A DNA stretch of 8,733 bases from JBFHKO01 sp041595355 (GCA_041595355.1 JBFHKO010000104.1:1-8733), one strand, 5' to 3'. Positions 1 to 7,877 are shown, numbered from the stretch's first letter. Notes: a model not told the origin generated them from the letters alone. Made by a program: numbers and translations.

Positions 1-2
1 AC

Positions 3-845
<843 letters not shown>

Positions 846-878
846 ACCAGGGCTCCTGTCGCTCATCAGAGACACCCG

Positions 879-906
879 GGCCGGTCAGCGATGACCGGCC
901 TTCTCT
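879..906 (+). terminator. Rho-independent terminator of asnS
   Basis: A perfect 9-bp stem (GGCCGGTCA at 879-887 with TGACCGGCC at 892-900) closes a GCGA tetraloop of the GNRA type. It is followed by a short pyrimidine run, TTCTCT (901-906). It lies 33 bases after the asnS stop codon. The tail is less T-rich than ideal. On the minus strand the hairpin is not followed by a T-run, so it is probably directional towards asnS. It sits between the convergent asnS and EamA genes. Confidence 0.8.
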
Positions 907-923
907 ATGCCCGCGCCCTGGGC

Positions 924-1832
924 TCAGGTGCCGCCGGGTCCGACCGCCTCGTGACGCTCCTGCCACAGCGACCAGCACGCCATTACGCCCAGCCCCAGGG
1001 CGATAAGCAGCATGCCCACACCTTCCGCCAGCGAAGGTTGTTCATCCAGCTGCGCCCAGGCGCATAGCAGCGCCACGGCGGGAATGGCGAGCACATTGAG
1101 GCCGGCCATGCCGGCGCTGAGACGCGACAACAGGTGCATCCAGATGAGCCAGCCCAGTCCGGCGGCCACGCAGCCATTGAAGATGAGGATCAGGATGAAC
1201 TCCCCCTGCCAGTCGATGGCCGGTTGCGGCCAGCTGGCCGTCACCACGAACAGCGGCAGCAGGCCGAGCAACTGTTGCCAGAAGGTGAGCCCCAGGGTAT
1301 CCACCTTGTGCGAACGGCGCAGCCGTTTGGCCACGATGGCCGAAATGGCCCAGGATATCCCCGCCGCCAGGGAGAGCAGCTCCGGCACCCAACTGCCCTG
1401 CAGGCGCCAGGGCTCGAGAATAAACAGCAGCCCCGCCAGGGCCAGCAAGACGCTGAGCCACTGCAGCCGCTGCAGGTGTTCCTGCAGGAACAGACGGGCC
1501 AGCAACAGGGTCCAAAACGGCATCGTGTAGCAAAGGATGGACACCTTGCCCACGCCGCCGAGCAGCAGCGCGGAGCTGGAGAGCAGCGTAAACCCGGTTG
1601 TCTGGGTCAGCCCCAGCAGCAGGGTCGGCCAGAAGGGAGGCGGGCGTAGCGAGCGGCCACTCAGCAGCAGCAACCCCCCCAGCGTCAGCACGGCAAATAC
1701 CAGCCGCCACTGCACCATCTGCAGGGCAGACGCATAATTGAGACCGATTTTACTGGCCACCCAGCTGTAACCCCAAACCAGCCAGAGGCCGAGCAGCAGC
1801 GCCACATCGCCCAGGGGGTACCTTGTTCGCAT
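924..1832 (-). CDS. EamA/DMT-family inner-membrane transporter (exporter-like), 302 aa
   Basis: This is a predicted inner-membrane permease of the drug/metabolite transporter superfamily. Many family members export amino acids or other metabolites, but the substrate cannot be read from the sequence. The 302-residue protein is very hydrophobic and shows about ten membrane segments arranged as two EamA repeats (roughly residues 7-138 and 150-287). Short loops contain family-typical features: a WG(Y) pair in the first helix (residues 20-22), MPFWTLLLARLFLQE (104-118) at the helix 4 region, and a basic loop AKRLRRSHK (168-176) between the halves. The ATG at 1832 is preceded by AAAGGG four bases upstream, which supports this start. 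The gene lies 93 bp downstream of the nitroreductase on the same strand and may be co-transcribed with it. It converges on asnS. The family call is solid; no gene symbol is justified. Confidence 0.88.
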   Translation of the reverse strand: MRTRYPLGDVALLLGLWLVWGYSWVASKIGLNYASALQMVQWRLVFAVLTLGGLLLLSGRSLRPPPFWPTLLLGLTQTTGFTLLSSSALLLGGVGKVSILCYTMPFWTLLLARLFLQEHLQRLQWLSVLLALAGLLFILEPWRLQGSWVPELLSLAAGISWAISAIVAKRLRRSHKVDTLGLTFWQQLLGLLPLFVVTASWPQPAIDWQGEFILILIFNGCVAAGLGWLIWMHLLSRLSAGMAGLNVLAIPAVALLCAWAQLDEQPSLAEGVGMLLIALGLGVMACWSLWQERHEAVGPGGT

Positions 1833-1846
1833 AAAACCCTTTGATG

Positions 1847-1863
1847 GCTGGCAAGCCGCCAGC
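1847..1863 (-). other. Small hairpin just upstream of the EamA ribosome-binding site
   Basis: GCTGGC (1847-1852) and GCCAGC (1858-1863) form a perfect 6-bp stem with a 5-nt loop. It lies in the spacer between the nitroreductase stop and the EamA start, about 5 bases upstream of the AAAGGG Shine-Dalgarno. On the minus strand no T-run follows, so it is not a convincing terminator. It could attenuate or stabilise the message, or be chance in GC-rich DNA. Confidence 0.35.
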
Positions 1864-1925
1864 TCGCAGTCAGTAGTGATCCTTGAGGCTACGCCCCGAG
1901 CTCGCCCAGGGCCGCACGCCCCGGC

Positions 1926-2477
1926 TCAGAGACGGCGCACAAAGGACATTGGATCCACGGCACGCGCCGTTTTCTCCTGTTGCACTTTGGGTGTTCCCAG
2001 ATAGAGGAAGCCGACGATCTGATCCGTTTCGCCGAGCCCCAGGGCCCGGTGCACGCCCCGATCGAACATGAACCATCCCGAGCGCCAGATACCGGCAAAG
2101 CCCTGCGCCTCGGCCGCCATCCGCATCATCAGCAGGGCACAGCCCGCCGCCAGGTGCTGCTCCAGAGGGGGCACCTTGGCATGCGCCTGCACCCGCGCCA
2201 CGACGGTGATGACCATGGGGGCGCGCAAGGGGGCCTGCCGCGCCTTGTCAATCATGGCGGCCGGCTCGCCGCGCGCCTCGGCGGCCGTTGCCAAGACGGC
2301 CCCCAGCCGTGACAGCCCATCCCCTTCGGCGAGCAGGAATTCATAAGGCTGCAGATGGCCATGATCCGGTGCCCGCAAGCCACACTGCAATATGTGCTGC
2401 AGGGCCTCGCCCGCCGGCGCGGGTGCCGTCAATTGGGGACAGGAGTGGCGTTCGAGCAACCAATGCACTGGGTCCAT
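1926..2477 (-). CDS. ydjA: YdjA-like FMN-dependent nitroreductase family protein, 183 aa
   Basis: This is a predicted cytoplasmic NAD(P)H- and FMN-dependent oxidoreductase of the short nitroreductase (YdjA) subfamily. Its physiological substrate is not established. The 183 residues equal the length of E. coli YdjA, and similarity runs end to end. Matching blocks include LRAPDH (34-39), DKAR-APLRAPMVITVVA (77-94), AAEAQGFAGIWRSG (121-134) and GFLYLGTP (156-163). The N-terminal R10 and S12 of the FMN-binding RRS-type motif are kept, while the middle position is His rather than Arg. The open frame extends 55 codons further upstream. The second of two tandem ATGs (2477) is chosen because GAGG lies five bases before it and because it aligns with the E. 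coli start. The gene is divergent from sppA, as in E. coli, and is followed by the EamA gene. I am confident of the family but not of the function. Confidence 0.92.
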   Translation of the reverse strand: MDPVHWLLERHSCPQLTAPAPAGEALQHILQCGLRAPDHGHLQPYEFLLAEGDGLSRLGAVLATAAEARGEPAAMIDKARQAPLRAPMVITVVARVQAHAKVPPLEQHLAAGCALLMMRMAAEAQGFAGIWRSGWFMFDRGVHRALGLGETDQIVGFLYLGTPKVQQEKTARAVDPMSFVRRL

Positions 2478-2482
2478 CATCA

Positions 2483-2486
2483 CCTC
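2483..2486 (-). promoter_or_regulatory. Shine-Dalgarno sequence deciding the ydjA start
   Basis: GAGG on the minus strand ends five bases before the ATG at 2477. It would abut the preceding tandem ATG (2480) too closely. This favours a 183-residue product over the longer reading frames that begin upstream (to 2642), whose extra residues have no counterpart in YdjA. Confidence 0.6.
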
Positions 2487-2593
2487 GCAACAGTACGAAT
2501 ATCGGAACGGAAAAAGCCGCCAGCATGAGATGACCGGCGGGTCGTCAGCATAGGGGAGCCGGCCCCAGAACTCAAACCCGTCGCAGCGAGAAT

Positions 2594-2619
2594 GCATGCC
2601 GGCGTGACAACTGGCATGC
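2594..2619. repeat. Palindromic half-site pair around the sppA -35 region
   Basis: GCATGCC (2594-2600) is repeated inverted as GGCATGC (2613-2619), with a further C-G pair inside (2602/2611) across a G-T mismatch. The same heptamer also recurs directly at 2614-2620, exactly 20 bp (about two helical turns) after the first copy, because GGCATGCC is itself palindromic. The dyad centre (2606/2607) falls inside the putative sppA -35 hexamer. It could be an operator in the ydjA/sppA divergent spacer. No specific regulator is recognised. Confidence 0.35.
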
Positions 2620-2633
2620 CATGTACGCATAAT
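2604..2633 (+). promoter_or_regulatory. Putative sigma70-type promoter for sppA
   Basis: GTGACA (2604-2609; 5 of 6 bases match TTGACA) and CATAAT (2628-2633; 5 of 6 match TATAAT) are separated by 18 bp. The predicted start of transcription is near 2640, about 27 bases before the sppA ATG. It lies in the 189-bp divergent spacer and is the best promoter-like pair I see in the window. It is unproven experimentally. Confidence 0.55.
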
Positions 2634-2666
2634 TAGAGCCATTAACCATACCGCCGAGACGCCCCG

Positions 2667-4505
2667 ATGGCACGTCTGTTCACTCCGCTACGCTGGCTGC
2701 TGCGCACGCTGTGGCGCTTCATCACCTTTGTTCGCCTGCTGCTTGCCAACCTGATGTTCCTGCTGTTCATCATCCTGTTGCTGTTTGCCCTGACGCGGGA
2801 GGAGAGCGCCCTCGTACCGACGTCCGGGGCGCTGGTGCTCAATCTCGCCGGCGAGATCGTCGAGCAATCCTCCACGCCCGCCGCCGGAGGCGAGCTGCTG
2901 CGTCAGTGGCTGGGCAGCGCACAAGCCCCCCGGGAACTGGTCGTGGGCGACATCCTCTATGCCATCAGCCGGGCGAAACAGGATCCCGATATCAAGGGCA
3001 TAGTGCTCAAGCTGCAGGATCTGGAGTCCGGCAGCTTCGGCAAGCTGCACCGTATCGCCCAGGCGCTGGATGACTTTCGCAGCTCCGGCAAGCCGGTACT
3101 GGCCGCCGGTGACTTTTTCACCCAGCACCAGTATCTGCTGGCGGCCCATGCCGATACCCTGCTGCTGAACCCGGCTGGCGGCGTGCTGATCCAGGGGTTA
3201 GGGCTGTACAACCTCTATTTCAAATCGGCACTGGAGAAGCTCGATATCCAGCCGCATATCTTCCGGGTGGGAACCTACAAGTCCTTCATCGAACCCTACA
3301 GCCGCGATGACATGTCCGCCGAGGCCCGCGAGGCCAACGGGCGCTGGCTCAATCAATTGTGGGATCTCTATGTCCAGGATGTGACCCGGGCACGGAATAT
3401 TCCGGCCGATGCCGTCGCCCCCAGCAAGGAGCAGCTGCTGGCACGCATGCAGCAGGCCGGCGGCAATGCCGCCCAGTATGCCCTGGCCCAGGGGCTGGTG
3501 GACCAGCTGGCCACCCGTGAGGAGATCCAGCAAGCCATCATGGCCTTCGCCGGCCAGACGGAGGATGGCCTCGACTATCCCGCCGTGGACCTGGCCAGCT
3601 ATCTGCGCCGGCAACCGTCCCAATATGCCGACGGGAAGCAGCCCAAGGTGGGGCTCATCGTCGCCGCCGGCATGATGCAAAACGGCAAGCAGCCGCCCGG
3701 CAGCATTGGCGGCGAGAGCCTGGCCGAGCTGGTCCTGCAGGCGGCCCGCGATGAGCAGATCAAGGCTCTGGTGCTGCGCATCGACAGCCCCGGTGGCAGC
3801 GCCTTCGCCGCCGAGCAGATCCGCACCGAACTGCTGGCCCTCAAGGCCGCAGGCAAACCCCTGGTGGTGAGCATGGGCAGCACCGCTGCCTCGGGTGGCT
3901 ACTGGATCGCCGCCAATGCCGACAAGATATTCGCCGAGCCCAGCACCCTGACCGGCTCCATCGGCGTATTCGGCCTCTATGCCACCGCCGACAAGGCACT
4001 GGCCAAGCTCGGTATCCGCAGTGACGGACTCGGTACCACCGACTTCACCGGTCTGGATCCCAGCCGCCCCTTGCCGGAGCATGTCAAACAGCTGGTTCAG
4101 ATGAGTGTGGAGGATACCTACCGCCGCTTCGTCCAGCTGGTCGCCGAAGGCCGGGGCATGACCCCGGATGCGGTGGACAAGGTGGCCCAGGGGCATGTGT
4201 GGACCGGCCAGGATGCCCAGCGCCTGGGTTTGGTGGATGGACTCGGCTCGCTGGATGAGGCCATCCGCAGCGCCGCCGAACTGGCCAACCTGAGCCGTTA
4301 TCAGGTCAGCGTGCAGGAAGCCCCGCTGTCTCCCACAGAGCGCCTGTTGCGCCAGCTGTTCGGCGAGGTGGCCCTGATGGCGCCGACCGAATGGCGTGCG
4401 CCACTGCAGAGCCTGTGGCAACAACTGAGCCAGAGTCTGGCCCCCCTCGCCCAGCTGGACGACCCGCGCGGACTGTACAGCGTCTGCCTGGCCTGCCGGA
4501 TATGA
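2667..4505 (+). CDS. sppA: Signal peptide peptidase SppA, long (67K) type, 612 aa
   Basis: This inner-membrane serine protease with a Ser/Lys dyad degrades signal peptides left after secretion. In the long form, two tandem S49 domains make one chain and the protein assembles as a periplasm-facing tetramer (family knowledge). The 612 residues compare with 618 in E. coli. A basic N-terminus (RLFTPLRWLLRTLWR) leads into one membrane anchor at about residues 22-42. The N-terminal domain carries the catalytic lysine K205 in FRVGTYKSFIEP. The C-terminal domain carries the nucleophile S409 in MGSTAASGGYW, the same number as in E. coli. DSPGGS (373-378) and PSTLTGSIGVFG (425-436) are also conserved. 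The Shine-Dalgarno is weak (GAGAC region), but the start fits the family. A GC-rich hairpin follows the stop, then ansA, as in E. coli. The gene appears intact. Confidence 0.96.
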   Translation: MARLFTPLRWLLRTLWRFITFVRLLLANLMFLLFIILLLFALTREESALVPTSGALVLNLAGEIVEQSSTPAAGGELLRQWLGSAQAPRELVVGDILYAISRAKQDPDIKGIVLKLQDLESGSFGKLHRIAQALDDFRSSGKPVLAAGDFFTQHQYLLAAHADTLLLNPAGGVLIQGLGLYNLYFKSALEKLDIQPHIFRVGTYKSFIEPYSRDDMSAEAREANGRWLNQLWDLYVQDVTRARNIPADAVAPSKEQLLARMQQAGGNAAQYALAQGLVDQLATREEIQQAIMAFAGQTEDGLDYPAVDLASYLRRQPSQYADGKQPKVGLIVAAGMMQNGKQPPGSIGGESLAELVLQAARDEQIKALVLRIDSPGGSAFAAEQIRTELLALKAAGKPLVVSMGSTAASGGYWIAANADKIFAEPSTLTGSIGVFGLYATADKALAKLGIRSDGLGTTDFTGLDPSRPLPEHVKQLVQMSVEDTYRRFVQLVAEGRGMTPDAVDKVAQGHVWTGQDAQRLGLVDGLGSLDEAIRSAAELANLSRYQVSVQEAPLSPTERLLRQLFGEVALMAPTEWRAPLQSLWQQLSQSLAPLAQLDDPRGLYSVCLACRI

Positions 4506-4507
4506 GT

Positions 4508-4540
4508 CCGCATCCCCCCGGCCGGCCCGGGGGGATGCGG
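4508..4540 (+). other. Strong GC-rich hairpin between sppA and ansA (no U-tract)
   Basis: CCGCATCCCCCCGG (4508-4521) pairs perfectly with its complement at 4527-4540, giving a 14-bp stem closed by the 5-nt loop CCGGC. It begins two bases after the sppA stop codon. The bases after it (CAACAGACACC) contain no T-run, so it does not look like a classical intrinsic terminator. More likely roles are 3'-end stabilisation of sppA mRNA, partial attenuation before ansA, or a processing boundary. Confidence 0.7.
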
Positions 4541-4597
4541 CAACAGACACCACTCACTTGCGCATTCCAAATGCTCACCCCGAATCAACACGTCGTC

Positions 4598-5620
4598 ATG
4601 GGATCAGCCACCTTGAAGAAATCCATCTACATCGCCTACACGGGCGGCACCATCGGCATGCAACACTCCGCCCACGGCTATGTCCCGCGTCCGGGATTCA
4701 TGGCCGATTGTCTGGCCGGCATGCCGGAATTCCATCGCCCGGAAATGCCCAGCTACCATATCCACGAATACAGCCCGCTGATCGACTCCTCCGACATGAG
4801 TCCCGCCGACTGGCAGCGGATCGCCGAAGATATTCGGGATCATTATGACGACCATGACGGTTTCGTGGTGCTGCACGGCACCGATACCATGTCCTATACC
4901 GCCTCGGCGCTCTCCTTCATGCTGGAGGATCTGGCCAAGCCGGTGATCATTACCGGCTCCCAGATCCCGCTGGCCGAATTGCGCTCCGACGGTCAGCAGA
5001 ATCTGCTCAATGCCCTTTATCTGGCGGCCAACTACCCCATTCACGAGGTCACGCTGTTTTTCAACAATCAGCTGTTTCGCGGCAACCGGACCACCAAGGT
5101 GCATGCCGAAGGCTTCAGTGCCTTTGACGCGCCCAACTACCCGCCCCTGCTGGATGCGGGCATTCGTATCCAGCTGGTGGCCGGCCAGCTGGGGCAGCCC
5201 CAGGCTCGCCCCCTGCGCCTGCATGACATCCGGCCGCAACCCGTCGGGGTACTCACCCTCTACCCCGGCATCAGTGCCGAGGTGATAGGCAACTTTCTGC
5301 GTCAACCGCTCAAGGCCTTGATCCTGCTGACCTACGGTGTCGGCAACGCGCCCCAGGACGCGCGCATGCTAGCCGTACTGCGCGACGCCACGGCGCGCGG
5401 CATCATCATCATCAATCTCAGCCAATGCCTGCGAGGACGGGTCAACATGGACGGTTATGCCACCGGCAATGCGCTGGCCGAGGCCGGCGTCCTGTCCGGT
5501 TTTGACATGACAACGGAGGCCGCATTGACCAAGCTGCACTATTTGCTGAGTCAGCCGCTCTCCGAGGAGGAGATCCGGGTACAGATGCAACTAAACCTGC
5601 GAGGCGAGCTGACCCCCTGA
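4598..5620 (+). CDS. ansA: Type I (cytoplasmic) L-asparaginase, 340 aa
   Basis: This enzyme hydrolyses L-asparagine to aspartate and ammonia in the cytoplasm. It is the low-affinity, constitutive type I enzyme; no signal peptide is seen, unlike periplasmic AnsB. E. coli AnsA has 338 residues, and similarity is strong throughout. The first nucleophilic threonine is T18 in YTGGTIG. Substrate residues D63-S64 lie in LIDSSDMS, the second active-site pair T95-D96 in LHGTDTMSY, and K167 in RTTK. C277 in SQCLRGRVNM corresponds to E. coli C273, and T166 to T162, both linked to allosteric asparagine binding in the E. coli enzyme, so allosteric control is plausible. The start is uncertain: ATG 4598 is chosen on length, while TTG 4613, ATG 4571 and ATG 4502 are in frame. 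No good Shine-Dalgarno precedes 4598. The gene is probably co-transcribed with sppA. Confidence 0.94.
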   Translation: MGSATLKKSIYIAYTGGTIGMQHSAHGYVPRPGFMADCLAGMPEFHRPEMPSYHIHEYSPLIDSSDMSPADWQRIAEDIRDHYDDHDGFVVLHGTDTMSYTASALSFMLEDLAKPVIITGSQIPLAELRSDGQQNLLNALYLAANYPIHEVTLFFNNQLFRGNRTTKVHAEGFSAFDAPNYPPLLDAGIRIQLVAGQLGQPQARPLRLHDIRPQPVGVLTLYPGISAEVIGNFLRQPLKALILLTYGVGNAPQDARMLAVLRDATARGIIIINLSQCLRGRVNMDGYATGNALAEAGVLSGFDMTTEAALTKLHYLLSQPLSEEEIRVQMQLNLRGELTP

Positions 5621-5647
5621 GCCGCTGCGGGACACTTCATCAGGGGG
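5613..5647. repeat. Inverted repeat spanning the ansA stop codon
   Basis: CCCCCTGA (5613-5620, including the ansA TGA stop) is the exact reverse complement of TCAGGGGG (5640-5647), with a 19-nt loop. No T-run follows on either strand. It lies between the convergent ansA and msrB genes, so it might contribute to 3'-end formation or stability. It is too weak to call a terminator. I see no other recognisable element in the 74-bp spacer. Confidence 0.3.
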
Positions 5648-5694
5648 CATGCCGGTAAGGTAAGGAGTGTTGTGATGGAAGGCGTGTGGGGGAG

Positions 5695-6078
5695 CTATTT
5701 CTTCTCCCGCTCGCTGAAGCGCAGCGACAGGCTGTTGACGCAGTAACGCTGTCCGGTGTCGGTGGGGCCATCCGGGAACACGTGACCGAGATGGGCGCCA
5801 CACTGCTGGCACAAGATCTCGGTGCGACGCATGCCGTGACTGCTATCGTCCTGGTAGCGTACGGCCCCCTCCAGCGCCTGATCGAAGCTCGGCCAACCGC
5901 AACCGGAATCGAACTTGGCACTGGAGTCAAACAAGGTGGCTCCGCAACAGACGCAGTGATAATCACCGGTCTTCTTGTTATGCAACAAGGCACCGGAAAA
6001 CGGGGCCTCGGTGCCTTTTTCCCAGCAGACGTGATACTGCTCCGGCGTCAACTTCTCACGCCAGTCCTGCTTTGACAT
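5695..6078 (-). CDS. msrB: Peptide-methionine (R)-S-oxide reductase MsrB, 127 aa
   Basis: MsrB reduces methionine-R-sulfoxide in damaged proteins back to methionine, using thioredoxin as the electron donor; it acts in the cytoplasm. The 127 residues are near the E. coli length of 137, and the whole SelR domain is present. The catalytic cysteine is C113 in RYCVNS, and the likely resolving cysteine is C60 in DSGCGWPSF. The structural zinc site is formed by two CxxC pairs, C42/C45 and C90/C93. An extra cysteine, C44, lies inside the first pair. HGMRRTEI and HLGHVFPDGP are family signatures. GAGAG lies five bases before the ATG at 6078. The gene is downstream of glgX on the same strand, 71 bp apart, and is convergent with ansA. 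A possible terminator upstream suggests it may also be transcribed separately. Confidence 0.96.
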   Translation of the reverse strand: MSKQDWREKLTPEQYHVCWEKGTEAPFSGALLHNKKTGDYHCVCCGATLFDSSAKFDSGCGWPSFDQALEGAVRYQDDSSHGMRRTEILCQQCGAHLGHVFPDGPTDTGQRYCVNSLSLRFSEREKK

Positions 6079-6143
6079 GCCATCTCTCGCTCGTTAATGG
6101 TTTGTTAAAAGCCTAACCAATAGCGAGCCAAAAAACAAACGCG

Positions 6144-6163
6144 AAAAAACTAGGCCTTTGGCC
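6144..6163 (-). terminator. Possible Rho-independent terminator overlapping the glgX stop codon
   Basis: Read on the minus strand, GGCC-AAA-GGCC (6163-6153) is followed immediately by the TAG stop and then six T residues (6149-6144). A second six-T run lies a few bases further on. The stem is only 4 bp, so termination may be partial. It separates glgX from msrB, and the hairpin is formed by the last codons of glgX itself. Confidence 0.35.
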
Positions 6164-7877
6164 GCAGCGCATCCACTGCCTGCTGCTTGAGTATCTTCAC
6201 CGAGTTGGCACTGCAAAGCGGAATGCGCCGCTCCTTGTCATCATGGCGGCCGTCATCAACACCGCTTTCGGAGGTATCGATGATGAGTTGCCAGAAGACC
6301 GCATCACCCGCGGCCGGCAACTTGAACTGGATGTCATATTCGCTGGCATTGAACAGCACCAGCCAGCGCTCGCCACCGCCCTTGAGGTCGCCAATATCCA
6401 TCACGAAGGCCTGGGATACGGGGGCATTCCAGTCGGCATCGGAGAGCAGTCGCCCGTCGGGATGGTACCAGGCCACCTGGTGGGTCTCTATCTGATCGCC
6501 CAGATAGTGATCATCGGCCAGCTTGAGGCCGCTGAACACGTTTGACTCCTGACGAATGCGTATCATCTGCCTGACGAACTCCAGCAGACTTTCGTCCTCC
6601 TCACGCAATGCCCAGTTGACCCAGGTGATGCGGTTGTCCTGGCAATAGGCGTTGTTGTTCCCCATCTGGGTACGCCCTATCTCGTCACCGGCCAGCAGGT
6701 GAGGTGTGCCCTGGGCGATGAACAGGGTCGCCAACAGGTTGCGTTTCTGACGCTGACGCTTGGCTTCAATGCGCGCATCCGCGGTCGGTCCCTCGATACC
6801 ATTGTTGCTGGAGAGGTTGTGACCATGACCATCGCGGTTGTCTTCGGCGTTGGCCTGGTTGTGCCGCTGGTTGTAGCTGACCAGATCATCCAGGGTGAAG
6901 CCATCGTGGTAAGCCACGAAATTGACGCTCGAATGGATGGAGCGGTAGGACTTGGGAAACACATCCCGCGAGCCAAGCAGGCGGGTGGCAAAATCGGCCA
7001 TGCGGCCGGTATCGCCCTTCCAGAAAGAGCGCACCGTATCGCGAAACCGATCATTGGTCTCCTGCCACTGGCTGGGGAATTGCCCCAGTCGATAGCCGAA
7101 GGGACCGATATCCCAGGGCTCGGCGATGAGTTTCACCCGGCTGAGCAGCGGATCTTGCATCAGTGCCTTGAAAAAACCACCGCAGGGATCGAATTCGTTG
7201 CCTTCCCGCGCCAGCGTCACCGCCAGATCGAAACGGAAACCATCCACCTGCATCTCGGTCACCCAGTAGCGCAGGCTATCCATCACCACACGCAAGCCAT
7301 TGGGATGATCGACATTGAAGCTGTTGCCACAACCGGTGACATTGGCATAGTGGTGGTAATTGGGACCGTGGGCACCGTTGTCGAACATGTAATAGTTGCG
7401 GTTATCCAGGCCCTTGAAGCTCAGCAGCGGCCCGCCCATTCCCCCCTCGGCGGTATGGTTGAACACCACATCGAGGATCACCTCGATGCCAGCCCGGTGC
7501 AACTCGCGCACCATGGTCTTGAATTCGGTCACGGCATCCTGCTGCGCATAACGCGGCTCGGGAGCCATGAAACAGATGGGGTTGTAGCCCCAGTAATTGG
7601 AAAGCCCCAATTCGGTCAACCGCGGCTCGCTCATGAAGCTCATGACGGGCATCAACTGTACCGAGGTGATGCCCAACGATGTCAGGTATTCGAGCATCTG
7701 GGGCTGGCAGAGCCCCAGATAGGTGCCGCGGTGCTCCGGCGCCAGCTCGGGATGCAGTTGCGTCATCCCCTTGACGTGTACCTCGTAGAGGATGGTCCTG
7801 TCATCGGGATGACAGAGCCGCTCCACCCCCTGCCAATCAAACTGGCAGGGTGCCACCACCAGCGCCTTGCTCATCAT
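6150..7877 (-). CDS. GlgX catalytic and C-terminal part after the stop, 575 aa if restarted
   Basis: This is the portion of glgX downstream of the TAG, counted from the first ATG (tandem ATGs at 7877 and 7874). It keeps the complete GH13 barrel. The nucleophile is D217 in VDGFRFD, the acid/base is E253 in IAEPWDIGP, and the transition-state aspartate is D325 in YHDGFTLDD. In full-length numbering these are D338, E374 and D446, close to D336, E372 and D443 of E. coli GlgX. DVVFNH (136-141) and GNNNAYCQDN (406-415) are also typical. It lacks the CBM48 domain and linker (121 residues). No clear Shine-Dalgarno precedes 7877, so independent translation is doubtful. The tail after residue 535 is charged and less conserved. 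Confidence 0.6.
   Translation of the reverse strand: MMSKALVVAPCQFDWQGVERLCHPDDRTILYEVHVKGMTQLHPELAPEHRGTYLGLCQPQMLEYLTSLGITSVQLMPVMSFMSEPRLTELGLSNYWGYNPICFMAPEPRYAQQDAVTEFKTMVRELHRAGIEVILDVVFNHTAEGGMGGPLLSFKGLDNRNYYMFDNGAHGPNYHHYANVTGCGNSFNVDHPNGLRVVMDSLRYWVTEMQVDGFRFDLAVTLAREGNEFDPCGGFFKALMQDPLLSRVKLIAEPWDIGPFGYRLGQFPSQWQETNDRFRDTVRSFWKGDTGRMADFATRLLGSRDVFPKSYRSIHSSVNFVAYHDGFTLDDLVSYNQRHNQANAEDNRDGHGHNLSSNNGIEGPTADARIEAKRQRQKRNLLATLFIAQGTPHLLAGDEIGRTQMGNNNAYCQDNRITWVNWALREEDESLLEFVRQMIRIRQESNVFSGLKLADDHYLGDQIETHQVAWYHPDGRLLSDADWNAPVSQAFVMDIGDLKGGGERWLVLFNASEYDIQFKLPAAGDAVFWQLIIDTSESGVDDGRHDDKERRIPLCSANSVKILKQQAVDALRPKA

Noticed and set aside
1042..1710. Ala/Gly-rich 222-residue frame overlapping the EamA gene
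   Set aside because: It lies in a different frame on the same strand as the clear ten-helix EamA protein. Its composition is typical of out-of-frame GC-rich translation.
2481..2560. Promoter for ydjA on the minus strand
   Set aside because: A GATATT-like -10 is visible, but there is no convincing -35 at a suitable distance.
1926..2642. Long 238-residue version of the nitroreductase starting at 2642
   Set aside because: The extra 55 residues do not resemble YdjA proteins and overlap the probable sppA promoter. The ATG at 2477 has GAGG five bases upstream and gives exactly the family length.
3198..4553. 451-residue open frame antisense to sppA
   Set aside because: It is a shadow frame caused by high-GC codon use opposite sppA, whose own frame is strongly conserved. 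The Gly/Leu/Gln-rich composition matches no family.
6079..6149. Separate promoter for msrB in the AT-rich spacer
   Set aside because: I looked for -35/-10 pairs on the minus strand (for example TTGGCT or TTGGTT with TTAAC-like boxes), but none matches well enough. The AT-richness may simply be the terminator T-runs.
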